A DNA stretch of 64,000 bases. It comes from Centroberyx gerrardi (taxonomy: Eukaryota; Chordata; Actinopteri; Beryciformes; Berycidae). Positions within the stretch are counted from its first letter, which is position 1. Each line of letters opens with the position of its first letter. The DNA is taken from NCBI RefSeq assembly GCF_048128805.1, contig NC_135998.1:25073396-25137395 (forward strand). Direction: 5' to 3'. Under the pieces are notes generated by a model, which had not been told where the DNA came from, did no database searches, and worked only from the letters and a program-made list of their open reading frames with translations. Below are positions 52,001-60,925 of the stretch, piece after piece. The translations under genes and the position numbers were made by a program.

Positions 52001-53199
52001 TGCTTTAGCCTACAGCTGCGCATGTTAGCTCTAGCTGGCGTTCATTGTAGCTTGTATTGATGCAGTTGACAGTGTGTGTGAACCTGTGGCACTGGTGCAC
52101 TTTAATATTGTGGAGCCAAGTTACTTTTGATGTCCAACTTGCCTCTTCAAGACCATAGTTTCTTCAAATTAACGGATTGTGAATAAAGATTATTTTTGTA
52201 AACTAATCCGGTGTTTGGCTGCTTACCTTTAAGAGGTCCAAGACCTGCTCAATATTGTTCTAAGGTTACACATGGTTGGTGGAAGTGAGAGAAATTGGGA
52301 AGGAAGATTCAGTTACAGTTGTAGAGTCACTCTCAGGTTTCCATAATCATGGAAAAATTCAAGGTTATTAGACTGATCAATAAGATATTATTTTGTAGAA
52401 ATTCAAGCACATTTTTGAGCAGGTGGAATGGTAGCTGTTAAGTGTAAAATGTAACAATCCACATGTCAGTTTACAAAATGTAATTCATTCTCTTATACTG
52501 TGTCAGCAAATGAACGTGGATTAGCAATAGAGTTGTGGTTCAGTATTCACATCCTTGTTCCCATGATCTGTCAAAAAATGGTTGTGTGTTCTGGTAAGTA
52601 ATGAGGTCATCATATCCTCATACCAAAAACCATGTGCACCATCGCATTCCCAGGTAAGACGAATATGTTGTTTCAACTACCAAGACATTATGGTGTGTGC
52701 TGTTTGTGGTGTGTGCTGACAGGAATGTTAATTGAATAGTGTCAGACAGAAACCCTATCTGTGCTGAAATACCTGTCTTGGGGTTAATTTTACAGGCTAG
52801 GAGCCACCCAAATACCTGAGCAGTTAGCATGGTGCAGTAAAAATAGCAGTAAAAATAAATAGCAGTAAAAATAGTCCAGACATAGAGATAAAACAAAAGG
52901 AGTAAATTAAAAACAAACAAGGCAATAAGTATAAAGTGAATAAAAGACAGGAAGGCTTTTTTACGATAAAAGTAACTTTTAAGAAGTGATGATATACTGA
53001 CTCTGACGGCCTGATGTCCTCAGGCAAGTTGTTCCAAAGCCCAGGAGCCCTGACGGCAAAAGCCTGTCACCTGTAGTCTTGAGCCTGGACACAGGAACAG
53101 CCAGTGGGGCCCTGCCTGAGGATCTCAGGCTGCACGCATGCGCCCAACAGGATCATATAGAAAATCTGAAAATCTAATTTTAGCAGTGTTCCTGAGATA

Positions 53200-53236
<37 letters not shown>

Positions 53237-53400
53237 AAGCACGAATGAACAAATTTTTTAGTATGTTGTTGAAAATTAAGGCTTGGGTAAAACATGACTC
53301 CTTAGCACATTTAAAAAACAACAACTTTGTACTACAATATTCTCTATTTTTATTTCTTACAGTTATTGACGACCCTGCCACAGTGGTGCTGGAGCAGTGA
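33423..53400 (+). CDS. Rhotekin-family Rho-GTP effector (rtkn/rtkn2-like)
   Basis: Coding exons: 33423-33446, 36159-36358, 36561-36622, 36736-36789, 37091-37208, 37336-37596, 37731-37825, 37951-38057, 38166-38291, 38839-39001, 43341-43439, 53363-53400. They join in phase to 448 aa. Rhotekins bind GTP-loaded Rho and act in septin, cytoskeletal and survival signalling. An HR1-type Rho-binding helix (about 9-75: REVRMREGASKLLAACSQRE) precedes an anillin-like C2 region (ISDLRIPLMWKDSEYFKNKG, VDRTLTDICFED, GPGFQLRVELY, YHLLAHTTL, KTHDLSLAA, VPLYGNMCCRL). A PH domain follows (about 308-405: YGVLRGTSLFCY, WMEAFWQHFYDMS), then QWRQCCDDLMKIE and GSLYHEI. Features of both RTKN and RTKN2 are present, so no symbol is given. 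The last exon adds only VIDDPATVVLEQ, leaving it about 110 residues shorter than human RTKN; the Pro-rich tail is absent. Three in-frame ATGs lie in exon 1; the first is used here. Confidence 0.9.
33447..36158 (+). other. Rhotekin-like gene intron 1
   Basis: This 2.7-kb AT-rich intron carries one interspersed repeat (35130-35330) and a short (AAAT)n run at about 36097-36122. No coding region is supported. Confidence 0.6.
35130..35330. repeat. Interspersed repeat resembling a LINE 3' end
   Basis: The sequence 'tttatttgtgtagccc...caaagggcttcacaaat' followed by 'cctcaactaaggacaaggaa' is a pattern I recognise as widespread in fish genomes. It resembles the LINE 3' ends at 45640-45715 and 60935-61000 (AGTGCTTCACAAA-type). 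Orientation and boundaries are uncertain. Confidence 0.5.
37619..37668. repeat. (CA)n microsatellite filling a 134-bp intron
   Basis: About 24 CA units (one TA) sit in the 134-bp intron between rhotekin exons 37336-37596 and 37731-37825, leaving little other intronic sequence. Confidence 0.95.
37839..37916. repeat. (TCTCC)n microsatellite filling a 125-bp intron
   Basis: About 15 CTCCT units, once interrupted by a TTCC variant, fill most of the 125-bp intron between rhotekin exons 37731-37825 and 37951-38057. The run is pure pyrimidine, so it extends the polypyrimidine region ahead of the next acceptor. Confidence 0.95.
38778..38822. repeat. (GT)n microsatellite next to a rhotekin acceptor
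   Basis: About 20 GT units end roughly 15 bp before the TCTGTCAG acceptor of the PH-domain exon 38839-39001. Confidence 0.95.
40519..40663. repeat. Compound (TCTA)n(TCTG)n and (CTA)n microsatellites
   Basis: Two adjacent simple arrays: a tetranucleotide run switching from TCTA to TCTG units, then about 16 CTA triplets with minor variants. Open frames across them are artefacts of the repeat. Confidence 0.95.
42059..42300. repeat. Common teleost interspersed repeat with (CATC)n head
   Basis: (CATC)n is followed by CCATATCCGCTTACTCCTAT, then CAGGGTCACGGGGGGCTGG, AGCCTATCCCAGCATGCATT, and a CACTCATGCTCACATTCACA tail. I recognise this as a very abundant fish repeat (LINE-related 3' region). Its exact class is not decidable by eye. 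Confidence 0.7.
44100..44865 (+). mobile_element. L2-clade LINE, 5'-truncated
   Basis: The + strand encodes the end of an L2-type reverse transcriptase ORF: VIHAFITSRLDYCNSLYVGV, RRLQLVQNAAARLLTGKRKR, HITPVLASLHWLPVRFRIDF, then after a small deletion GDRAFAVAAPNLWNSLPIHI and ETFKSLLKTHLF. It ends in AATAAACTTTGACTTGACT with several ACTTG units, the microsatellite-like 3' tail usual for L2. A frameshift near 44420 shows it is inactive. Confidence 0.88.
45640..45720 (-). mobile_element. LINE 3'-end fragment
   Basis: TTTATTTATTTATATAGCAC, then TTAACCATGGTTACAAAGTG and CTTCACAAA match the reversed 3' end of the same LINE family seen at 60935-61000. Confidence 0.6.
46012..46080. repeat. (GATA)n microsatellite
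   Basis: About 12 perfect GATA units followed by a TATA-rich patch. Reverse-strand frames through it give an artefactual Ile/Tyr/Leu/Ser repeat. Confidence 0.95.
47105..47265. repeat. Possible degenerate interspersed repeat
   Basis: Repeated 'gactcgag', 'gacttatgacttactt' and 'tgacttaagatgactcg' phrases recall a fish DNA-element family rich in GACTCGA/GACTT words. Ends are not defined. Confidence 0.35.
48000..48300 (-). mobile_element. L2-like LINE fragment
   Basis: On the minus strand the region reads TEAFAIRTSTLWNPLPEELK, the conserved 'DRAFAvRAPxLWNsLPeel' block near the end of L2-type ORF2. The rest is degraded. Confidence 0.65.
48377..48786 (+). repeat. 410-bp direct repeat, copy 1
   Basis: This sequence, from TGGTTGGTGGAAGTG to TTTCAACTACCA, recurs at 52273-52682 with equal length and only two substitutions seen (G/A near 48587, G/A near 48716). 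It ends exactly where gypsy reverse transcriptase sequence begins, sharing the bases CCAG at the join. It carries no coding sequence. Confidence 0.95.
48789..51653 (+). pseudogene. Ty3/gypsy pol, 5'-truncated but otherwise open (RT-RNase H-integrase)
   Basis: An uninterrupted frame of about 950 codons begins inside reverse transcriptase (GYNQVEV) and runs to a stop at 51653. It holds RT motifs (FGLCNAPGTFQRLMERILGD, catalytic YLDD, LGHVISAQGV), Ty3-type RNase H (FTLEIDANHQGLGAVLSQE, TDNNPLSHL), an HHCC integrase finger (HGGHGHQGVERTF...CYWPGMYRDVEDFCKSCERC) and the integrase core (MDFTLLEP, VHSDQGRCFEAE, then a [20 protein letters not shown] block with the catalytic Glu). Gag, protease and the RT start are missing, so it cannot be autonomous. 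The frame being open suggests recent origin. A 3' LTR follows. Confidence 0.9.
51670..52270 (+). repeat. Gypsy 3' LTR
   Basis: A purine-rich tract GGAGGGGTGAG (51659-51669) lies immediately before TGTAGCC, and the segment ends GGTTACA, giving TGTA...TACA ends. It is about 601 bp and has AATAAA at 52182-52187. No matching 5' LTR is in the window. Its end abuts copy 2 of the 410-bp repeat with only CA between. Confidence 0.78.
52273..52682 (+). repeat. 410-bp direct repeat, copy 2
   Basis: The second copy of the sequence at 48377-48786 begins two bases after the gypsy LTR and continues into unrelated flanking sequence (AGACATTATGG). The two copies are over 99% identical. Confidence 0.95.
52940..53135 (-). 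mobile_element. L2-like LINE fragment
   Basis: The minus strand reads AFAVRAPGLWNNLPEDIRPSES, the same conserved block as the fragment at 61031-61321. The segment is followed on the + strand by a poly(A) tract. Confidence 0.65.
53200..53234 (+). repeat. Poly(A) tract
   Basis: About 35 adenines lie roughly 130 bp before the last rhotekin coding exon. It may be a retroposon tail. Confidence 0.9.
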
Positions 53401-54184
53401 GAAACACTTCTTATTCTAAGCGGATGTGGTTGCCAAGCCTGGTCGAGGAAATGGACATGGACATGAAATACGGTGCTATTTCATCTTCAGAGACTTGAAA
53501 ACAAAACAGGGCTCCTCCAAATTTAACATCAACAATTTTTCATTCTTCTTCCTCTCCACCATGCATCTTTTTGGCTTTTTACTTATCCAGCCATATGGGT
53601 AAGAAAAGAAGAAATGGTGAAAAGAAAGAAATGGTAGGCTTGCAATCCCATGCTAGAACTCTTTATATTCTCACCGCCCCTTTACAGTGTCCTTAGTGAG
53701 TTCAGGAATACAGAACAAAAAGATGAAGCATTGGATAATTTTAAGTGCCACAAACTACAAATTGGGTGAATGAAGGGTGCTTCTTATCACCACAAGAAGA
53801 TGTTTGATTAGGCCACCAAATCAGTTTCAGCAACACTGTGTGTGATTAGCACCAGCTTCTATTACAGCTTTGTGAGTACACCGTTTTGTGATCTGTGTGA
53901 CAGTCATTGTTTAAGAATTGAGTTGCAGAAAGTGTATTTCAGATGTTAATTAGCTAATCAAAGTTTTCATTTGCTAATCAAAGTTAGGGAAGTATTAGTG
54001 AAACTGAAGCCAAGCTATGATAAACAACACTGTCTTAGCCCAGATATATTGAAGGTGGACTGGACACACATTTTACCTCTTGAGTCTTTACTTAAAGTGC
54101 TTTGTTTATTTCTTCATTTTACTAAAAAGGTTGATGAAACTCTGTCTGTGTAATATGAGAATGGAAACCAGATTGGAAATTTTC

Positions 54185-54190
54185 AATAAA
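54185..54190 (+). terminator. Rhotekin-like gene polyadenylation signal
   Basis: AATAAA lies about 785 bp after the stop in exon 12 with only non-coding sequence between, making it the likely 3' end of the transcript. Confidence 0.6.
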
Positions 54191-54719
54191 TGAAAAATCA
54201 TATTCATATTATGCTAATATTTTTCATATATCTGGAGAGTAAAACTCTCTCTGGTCAGCTATTTTTTTTATATAGGCAAATAGGCTTATGACTGTAGCCA
54301 GTATGGATGAATTAATTATTACTCATTATCTCCTTTTTCGACAACTTATTGATGAAGTGTTGATGAAAACATAATACACATACTGTATGTGTCAGATATA
54401 GGCCTTAAACCGTGTTGCTTATTCTTAATGAGAGACCATTCAATCACTCTCACTGGAAAAACTGAGGAAAAATCCCAGAATTTTCCTTTCTGGTTATGAC
54501 TACTTCCTGTTATAGTTTTTCCTCTGAGTTCTAAAAGTGCCTTATGAGTTACGCTTCTCTTTTGGCTGAAATATACCCGCCAAAACTCGACGTAATCGAA
54601 TGTTTCCATGAGTTGTAAAACACAATCTGTGTCTGTCTGTATAGACATAACTGGTGATTTGTAATCGTAAACTGAGAACTGTACCTGCAAAACACGGGTT
54701 ACAATCCTGTTTATAGATT

Positions 54720-55520
54720 TACACAACTGACTGACTGAAGCATTTCACATTGGGAGAAATATACCTCCATATAACTGGCAACAACCAGGCCCAGAAAGCT
54801 CCTACTTCAGCTTGACAGTAGCTTTCACTGCCAGTGTCCACCAACAGCTTGTGTTGCCGCCATGACTGGCACTGGCTTCCTTTTGGCCACAGCTCCTTAC
54901 AGCCACTTCTATGGCAGAGGTTTTGAACAGGGTCCATTCTGACTGGAATGATGTTGAAATCAGTCCAGACAGTCTTCCACCAGGCATTTTCAGTAAACCC
55001 TCACTACACATTTGGGTTTATCAGGTCTGCCCAGCAGCCTCCACTGCCATCTGACCCAACTCACCACTAGATAGTGATCAGATGACAGCTCAGCCCCTCT
55101 CTTCACCTGGATGTCCAGAACATATGGCCTCAGGTCTGATGAAACAATCAAAAAGTCCATCATTGGGGGCGGCCTGGTGGCTTAGTGGTCTAAGGTGTGT
55201 ACCATGGGCTGGTTTGAATCCAGCCCAGGACCTTTGTTGCATGTCATTCCCCTCTCTCTCTCCTAATCTTTCCTGTCTGTCTCTACTTACTGAACTATTA
55301 TAATGAAGGCAAAAAGCCCAGAAAAATAATCTGAAAAAAAAAAAAAAAAAAAAAAGTCCATCTTTAACCTTTAGTTAGCACAGAAGTCCAATAACAATGC
55401 ACTGCTCAGTTTCAGATCAGGAAGCCCATTGCTCCCAATCACAGCCCTCCAGGTTTCCAGTCATTGCCAACATGAGCATTGAAGTCTCCCAATAGAACTA
55501 TGGAGTCAGTGATTCAATAT
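54720..55520 (-). mobile_element. LINE endonuclease-region remnant
   Basis: The minus strand carries LLGDFNAHVGND (about 55455-55500), the APE-type endonuclease motif of non-LTR retrotransposons. Further along are RLSGLISTSFQSEWTLFKTS and a linker like GGNTSCWWTLAVKATVKLK (about 54800-55000). Stops and frameshifts interrupt it, and a SINE is inserted at 55162-55350. Confidence 0.75.
55162..55350 (+). mobile_element. tRNA-derived SINE with target duplication
   Basis: The element has an A-box TGGCTTAGTGG, a B-box GGTTTGAATCC, a CT-rich body (CCCCTCTCTCTC, TTTCCTGTCTGTCTC) and a poly(A) tail. It is flanked by AAAAAGTCCATC at 55150-55161 and 55351-55362, an LINE-type target duplication. It interrupts the LINE remnant and belongs to the same family as 14037-14215. 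Confidence 0.88.
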
Positions 55521-56416
55521 CCTTTTATTGCTAATTGTGAGAGTAGATGGGGGGGATGTGGATATTAGGCGTGCCTTCATGCATGAAAATCCACCACTGT
55601 TGTGTTTTACTGTGATTTGATTAAACTTTGCAAATGTGTACAACTCCACAGCTGATTATATTTACTGCCCAGTGATCAGCCCTATATTTGTATGCATTTG
55701 TATGTATTTTAAGATAACAATCATTACTTAGAATCTGTATTATGTGATCCATGTCTAGCTATGTCTAATAGTGTGAAATAAATTTAAGGCTTATTTAATG
55801 TTGTCATTAGTAGAATACTACATACTAAAACTTTACTCTATAAGGCCCGTAGGCTATAGGCCTAAATGAAACTTTGTAGCCTGAAGCCTAGAATTAATCC
55901 AATACATCCTTCTCACAGATTATGTCTGCAATGAAAATCCTATTGGCGTAACTCAAAACAAGTGAGCAAGTTCCTGGGATGTGATAACCTGATAACACAG
56001 GAAATTTAAGGAATTGACTTGCCACAAGGAAAAGTCTTTAAGTTGAGCAATAACATATTGCAATACAACGGAGCTGCTAAAGCACTTATCGTCTAGCTAA
56101 CCTAACCATGTTCAAGACTATTAGGGAAAGTGTTCCCACACTGAATACTAAATTGCCTGAAAACACCAGCATCAGTTTCTGGAATGCTTTTCTCAACATC
56201 AGCAAAAGGCATTTAATGAGGTGAAGAAGAGGCATAAAACAGGTGAACAGGTTACCAAACAAACCCTAGGAAAGTGTTATAATTCTGTATTTACAAACTC
56301 ATGGTTTCACACAGGCTTAGGGGTAGATGACTGTGGTAATGTCAGTCATATCAGGTTAGTCATATGGTTTCCTCTCTTAGTTGCTGAGTCCACTAGCTCC
56401 TCACAAGACATATACG

Positions 56417-57119
56417 CAGTGTTGGGGAAGCTACTTTGATAGCATAGCTTTGCAAGCTACCAATTACTTCACACTGGAAGTAGTTGAACTACAGCAAAGC
56501 TACCCTAGGGAGAAATCTAGTTTGGTTAACTAAAGCTACTTAGAAAAAGTAGTTCAAACTACTTTGTAAAAAAAAAAGATCAAATTGACAATGTACATGT
56601 GATACGAAATTATAACAAAATATAATACAAATAAGTCACATGCCAGCAAAAAATGCCACTCAATTGAGTTTATTGCAAAAAGTGCCCACTTGTTCACAGG
56701 TCATACATAAACCAAAAAATAAAATACCCTACTATTCATGGGAAAGTGCAAGGAATGTCAGCTTTGGTTTTGTATACAATGTCCATCAGTCAGACACCTG
56801 CCTTCCAGAAACTAGAGTCCAGGTGGGGGTATTGCAGCAAGCAGGATTACTCAGTTAGCCAGGTAACTTCTAAAATAGCATGTAATAATAAATAGCATCA
56901 ATTACAGTAATGGTAAAATAAAAAGAAATAAAAATTCCTTTCCTTTTATGGCCCAAAATTGTAGTTTCAGTAGTTGACTACACAAAAAATGGCAAAAAAG
57001 TAATTTAACTACTTGAATCACTATGCAAATATGAATGTAGTTGAACTACCAGCAAGCTACTGCAAAATGTAGTTAAACTACTAGTTTAATTACATGTAGT
57101 TCACTACTCCCCAACACTG
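56417..57119. mobile_element. 703-bp non-autonomous hAT element
   Basis: The ends CAGTGTTGGGGAAGCTACTT and CTACTCCCCAACACTG are hAT-type inverted repeats. A perfect 8-bp duplication CATATACG is at 56409-56416 and 57120-57127. Subterminal regions repeat AGTAGTT/AACTAC words in both orientations. No transposase frame is present. It lies between the convergent rhotekin-like and ARID 3' ends. Confidence 0.93.
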
Positions 57120-57304
57120 CATATACGTATAGTTACTTTTGTAAACAGACATCAGAAATGCAATAATGACTCTTCAAGCAGATAGATGAAAAGCAATGGT
57201 TTGAATTGTTTTCTGTAACACATCAAATATTACCCATTTTATACTTCTCATGTCATAATTTGAGTACAATTTAGAGCCAAAAATACTTTCAAAATTTTCA
57301 AAAC

Positions 57305-57310
57305 TTTATT
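57305..57310 (-). terminator. ARID gene polyadenylation signal
   Basis: TTTATT on the + strand is AATAAA on the minus strand, about 420 bp after the ARID stop. It faces the rhotekin-like signal at 54185 across 3.1 kb of repeat-rich sequence. Confidence 0.55.
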
Positions 57311-57726
57311 ATTTATGTAATAGGTATTTACAGATTTACAAAATATTTTAAATGTATCATACAAGGTGTGATATTTCCATGCATAAAAAGCTAAGTAAAG
57401 AGTAGTCTACAGTTCACATCCCACTATGATCAAGTTCTACACCTGATGCCTTGACGTTTATTTAGAATAACTAAAGCCGATAACCATACAAAAATGTTGT
57501 AAATAATACATAATAGCTACAATATAAATAACTGCAATAAAATATCATTTTAGAAATGTTATTGTTATTGTTGTTGTAATCTCACAAACAATTGCAAATG
57601 CAATGACTAAATCGCTAAATATAATACAGAATTTACAGAAATATATACAGAAGAGCAATAATACATGTCTGTCTGCTATAATAGGGTTTTGGAATGTCAG
57701 CGTTATCTAAATAAGCCATTAGACCC

Positions 57727-60700
57727 TTATGATGAGCTGGAGATGATTCTCTTCAGCTTCATCACCTCTTCGCTGGTAAGGTGCAGTAGAGAAGCAGAGG
57801 ATGAGTTCACCATTAGCACAGCTGAGGGACACTTCCCTGATCTCTCCTTCCCTCCCTGGGGTGTGTCTTCATTATAGGCTGAGGATTTAGCACCTACAAA
57901 GTCGCGCTCAGTTGTAAGGGGGCTAGAGTCCATTTTCAATTGGATGGGGGGAGCCTGGCTGTCTCTGTCATATGGATCCCAGCCATTTATGGGTTTGGAG
58001 CTGTAAGGCTTAGTAATATCCTGCTGATCCCAAGGATAAACATCCCTGGATGCGTGTTTCAGAATGCTACCTGAAGGCAATGGCTTGTAGTTGGAGAAAC
58101 GACAGTGGTTTATGTGGTGATCACTGGGTGTCTGGATGTTTGGTGTGGGGCTTGGCACATTCCTCTGCCTTGGGCTTCGATCTTCAGTAGCTGAGCGCAT
58201 GTCCTGCTCTCGGGGGTGACTGTGAACGGTGAGGTTGGTGGGGAAGATGTCTGAGCTGTGACAACTCCTTCGTCTGGTGTTTTCCTCTTGAGTAGGAGTA
58301 GGAAGCTGCTTAGGCCCGTGCATAGTGGCCGAGGGCCCGCACAGCCGGATCCAGTCGTGCAGCAGAGCTAAGGGTATCTCAATTTCCATCTTGCCTCCAT
58401 TTTCTCGAGGGGGGCTGGGCAGTACATGGCTGAGACTGAGTGCCCTTTGGCTTAGTTTGGGGCTCCCCTCTCTCTCTTCTCTTGGCCAGACTGTGAAGTC
58501 TGTATGTGGAGAGCTGGGTATGTGGGTCATTGTGGAGGTGCCCTCCCTGCTGCTCACCAGCGGTGTGGAGCTAGCAGTGTCTGTTCTCAGAATCGGGGCA
58601 GAGGCATATGTGGGGCTGCTGGAGGATGTTGTGGAAGTGGATTTGCGGTTGATGATGTTGCCCTCTCTAGCCTTCAGTGGATATGAATACGGTTTGACTG
58701 AATGATACCCTCCTACAGCTGCTTCATTGTCCTGTGTCTCACGTTCCTCATTTCTCATCACCCTCTTGGGAGGATACAGAGGAGAGGGTTTGTTCAAAAA
58801 CTTTGGGTTCTTGCCAGATGTAGGCGGAGTGAACGATGACGCAGGGTTGCTGTTTGTCTCCGGGCTTGATGCTTTAAAGCTAAGGTTTAGAGGCTCGCTC
58901 AAACCAGATGAAGATTTGTACTGCTCTGCCAGGTAGCGCAAGTGCTCCAGCGGCTGCTTGATCCTTTCTGTTGAGCTTTGAGGGGCCGGATGGTAGGAGA
59001 ACTGAGGCTGGGGGACTGGGGGACTGTGCGGGGTTAACACTGAGGAAGAGACAGGCACATAAGGGGGCAGAACTGGGTGGCCTGGATGATAGTATTGAGG
59101 GTAGTGGACAGGCAGAGGGATGACCCTCACATGCGGGTCTGACAAGAAGTTATGAGGGTTCTGGAAAGACAAAGTGGTTGGTCAGAGGTTAATTTATTGT
59201 TCAATACACTCTAAAATAAAAAGTTTGGGTTAACTGGAAAAAAGTGCATTTCTTTTTTTATAACCAATTTTCTTAGGATAATTTGATATTTTTACATAAT
59301 TTCAATGAATTGAAACAAAAATGGTTGATAATATAATATAATATAATATAATATAATATAATATAATATAATATAATATAAATGTAATCTGTGCATACAC
59401 ACATTATTACATTCTGAAATGTCATTTACAGTCCAGCTAGGATTTTAATGGCAAATTCCTGTTGTGCAGCAACAGTAGATTTTGGCATTGTTTAATTTTT
59501 TGGCATTGCTTCATTTCTATGTGTTTGTATGAAACTATATTAAATTTACGAATAATTCATGTAAAAACAAATGTTAACCTTTGATTATGAGCCAAATAGC
59601 CAGAATTATTTAGAAATTCTTGTTTTTACTGTCTAAAGATTAATATTTATTTAATTAAACTCAAATTGGTCTGAGTCTGTGTGTGTCTGCCTGTGTCTGC
59701 GTGAGCAGTGTATATCCCATGTTTACACAGAAGCAGAGCATAACTGCAGCTCTCTGTTGTTTCTTGTTTGACTGTAAATGAATAGTCACCTGGTGCAGCG
59801 GTACTGCTAAAGCTTTGCGTTTTGCTGGCCTCTGGCCATCATCATCTCTGCTGAAGTTGTCATAATGGAAGTGCTTTGCCTGATGCTGTGGCAAGGCATT
59901 CATTAATTCCCCTTTCACGTGACATTCATATGGCAGAAGCAGCCTGCAGAAATAAAAAATGAATCAGATAAAACAGTTACAAACAAAAACATACCACACA
60001 CTGTCACACTGACAAACACATACATGCACTGTCAACTCATTCGGACTCACTTCTCATAGTGTCTGCGGGTGCAGGTGGCTGCACTGGTGCTTCGAGGGTT
60101 TCCTCCCAGTGTGTTGTACACTTGTTTCCACAGCTGCTGAGAGGTAACCTGGAAGAGTACAGAACATAGTCAATAACTATTGTTTGGAGTCTACAGCCTA
60201 TTTTACCTTCTTATTTTTTTCGAACACTTTAATTATATAATAGTAATACTTTAATTACGTGTTTAAAAATTTGATTGAGGCAAACAGGTTTACCTGGTGG
60301 TAGCCACCTGACTCTTTGACAGTCTTGTACATCACAAACAAATCAACTGAAAAGCAAAAAACAGAATCAAATACATTATTAAAATGCACTTTATATTAGT
60401 CATTTTTGTCCATATACGTCGGTATATGGGCAACCGTGGAGACATCTCATGCTTTCCTCTACTTAAAGCCCCTAAATGCAGAATATTTACTATTAAATGA
60501 GACCATCTTGGTGAAAACTGGTTCATTCTATGTGTTGCTTTCTATGTGTTTATTGTGTATAGTGTCTCGGGTTATTTCACAAATTAAATGAATGAGCCGT
60601 AATGCTTTTTAATACATACTTTGTTTGAAGCCTAGGTGTGGGATTCTCTCTATGGGTGTATCTCTCTTCTTCATGAAAAGGTAGAGATCTTTCAGGAATG

Positions 60701-60767
60701 CCTCCTCTGTCATGTCCTCCTCCACCTGCTCTTTACTTCTCTTCTCCTGGAGCTTTTCATATGCCAT
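57727..60767 (-). CDS. ARID-domain DNA-binding protein of the ARID5/ARID6 group
   Basis: Coding exons on the minus strand: 60767-60620, 60346-60294, 60148-60051, 59943-59790, 59160-57727. They join in phase to 628 aa. ARID proteins bind AT-rich DNA in the nucleus. The ARID spans about residues 25-125: EEAFLKDLYLFMKKRDTPIE, RIPHLGFKQIDLFVMYKTVK, ESGGYHQVTSQQLWKQVYNT, LGGNPRSTSAATCTRRHYEK, LLLPYE. The TPIERIPHLGFKQ and STSAATCTRRHYE signatures mark the ARID5 subfamily. A basic PAKRKA segment follows, then a long Pro/Ser-rich tail with EPLNLSFK, a CtBP-binding-like motif, and IEIPLALLHDWIRLC. The start at 60765-60767 has a good context (CATCATGG), but the frame stays open upstream to the exon edge, so a more 5' start is possible. 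It may be the fish gene arid6; I could not confirm this. Confidence 0.88.
59330..59381. repeat. (TAATA)n microsatellite
   Basis: About 10 units of ATAAT lie in the last intron of the ARID gene, roughly 170 bp upstream (in gene orientation) of the last exon. Confidence 0.95.
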
Positions 60768-60823
60768 GATGGGGCTGAGAACACAACGAAAAACATGCAA
60801 TATTTATAATACTATACTACTAC

Positions 60824-60891
60824 TAACAATAATAATAATAATAATAATAATAATATAAATAGTAATAATTGTAATATGTGAATAACAATAA

Positions 60892-60925
<34 letters not shown>

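Larger units (their letters stand above)
43440..53362 (+). other. Repeat-filled last intron of the rhotekin-like gene
   Basis: The donor TAG|gtagag follows exon 11 and the acceptor TTCTTACAG precedes exon 12, both in phase 1. The 9.9-kb span holds an L2 LINE (44100-44865), LINE 3' debris, (GATA)n, a truncated gypsy element and a 410-bp sequence present twice. A phase-compatible optional exon may lie at 45102-45183. Confidence 0.75.

Noticed and set aside
48377-52682. The two 410-bp copies as gypsy LTRs (they start TGGT and end ACCA)
   Set aside because: Copy 1 is followed directly by mid-RT sequence with no primer-binding site or gag, and a better LTR (TGTA...TACA with purine tract and AATAAA) lies at 51670-52270, before copy 2.
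33423-53400. Assigning the symbol rtkn or rtkn2 outright
   Set aside because: Some segments resemble RTKN (KLLAACSQREQALEA, VDRTLTDI) and others RTKN2 (YGNMCCRLVAQP, WMEAFWQHF), so paralogy needs a tree.
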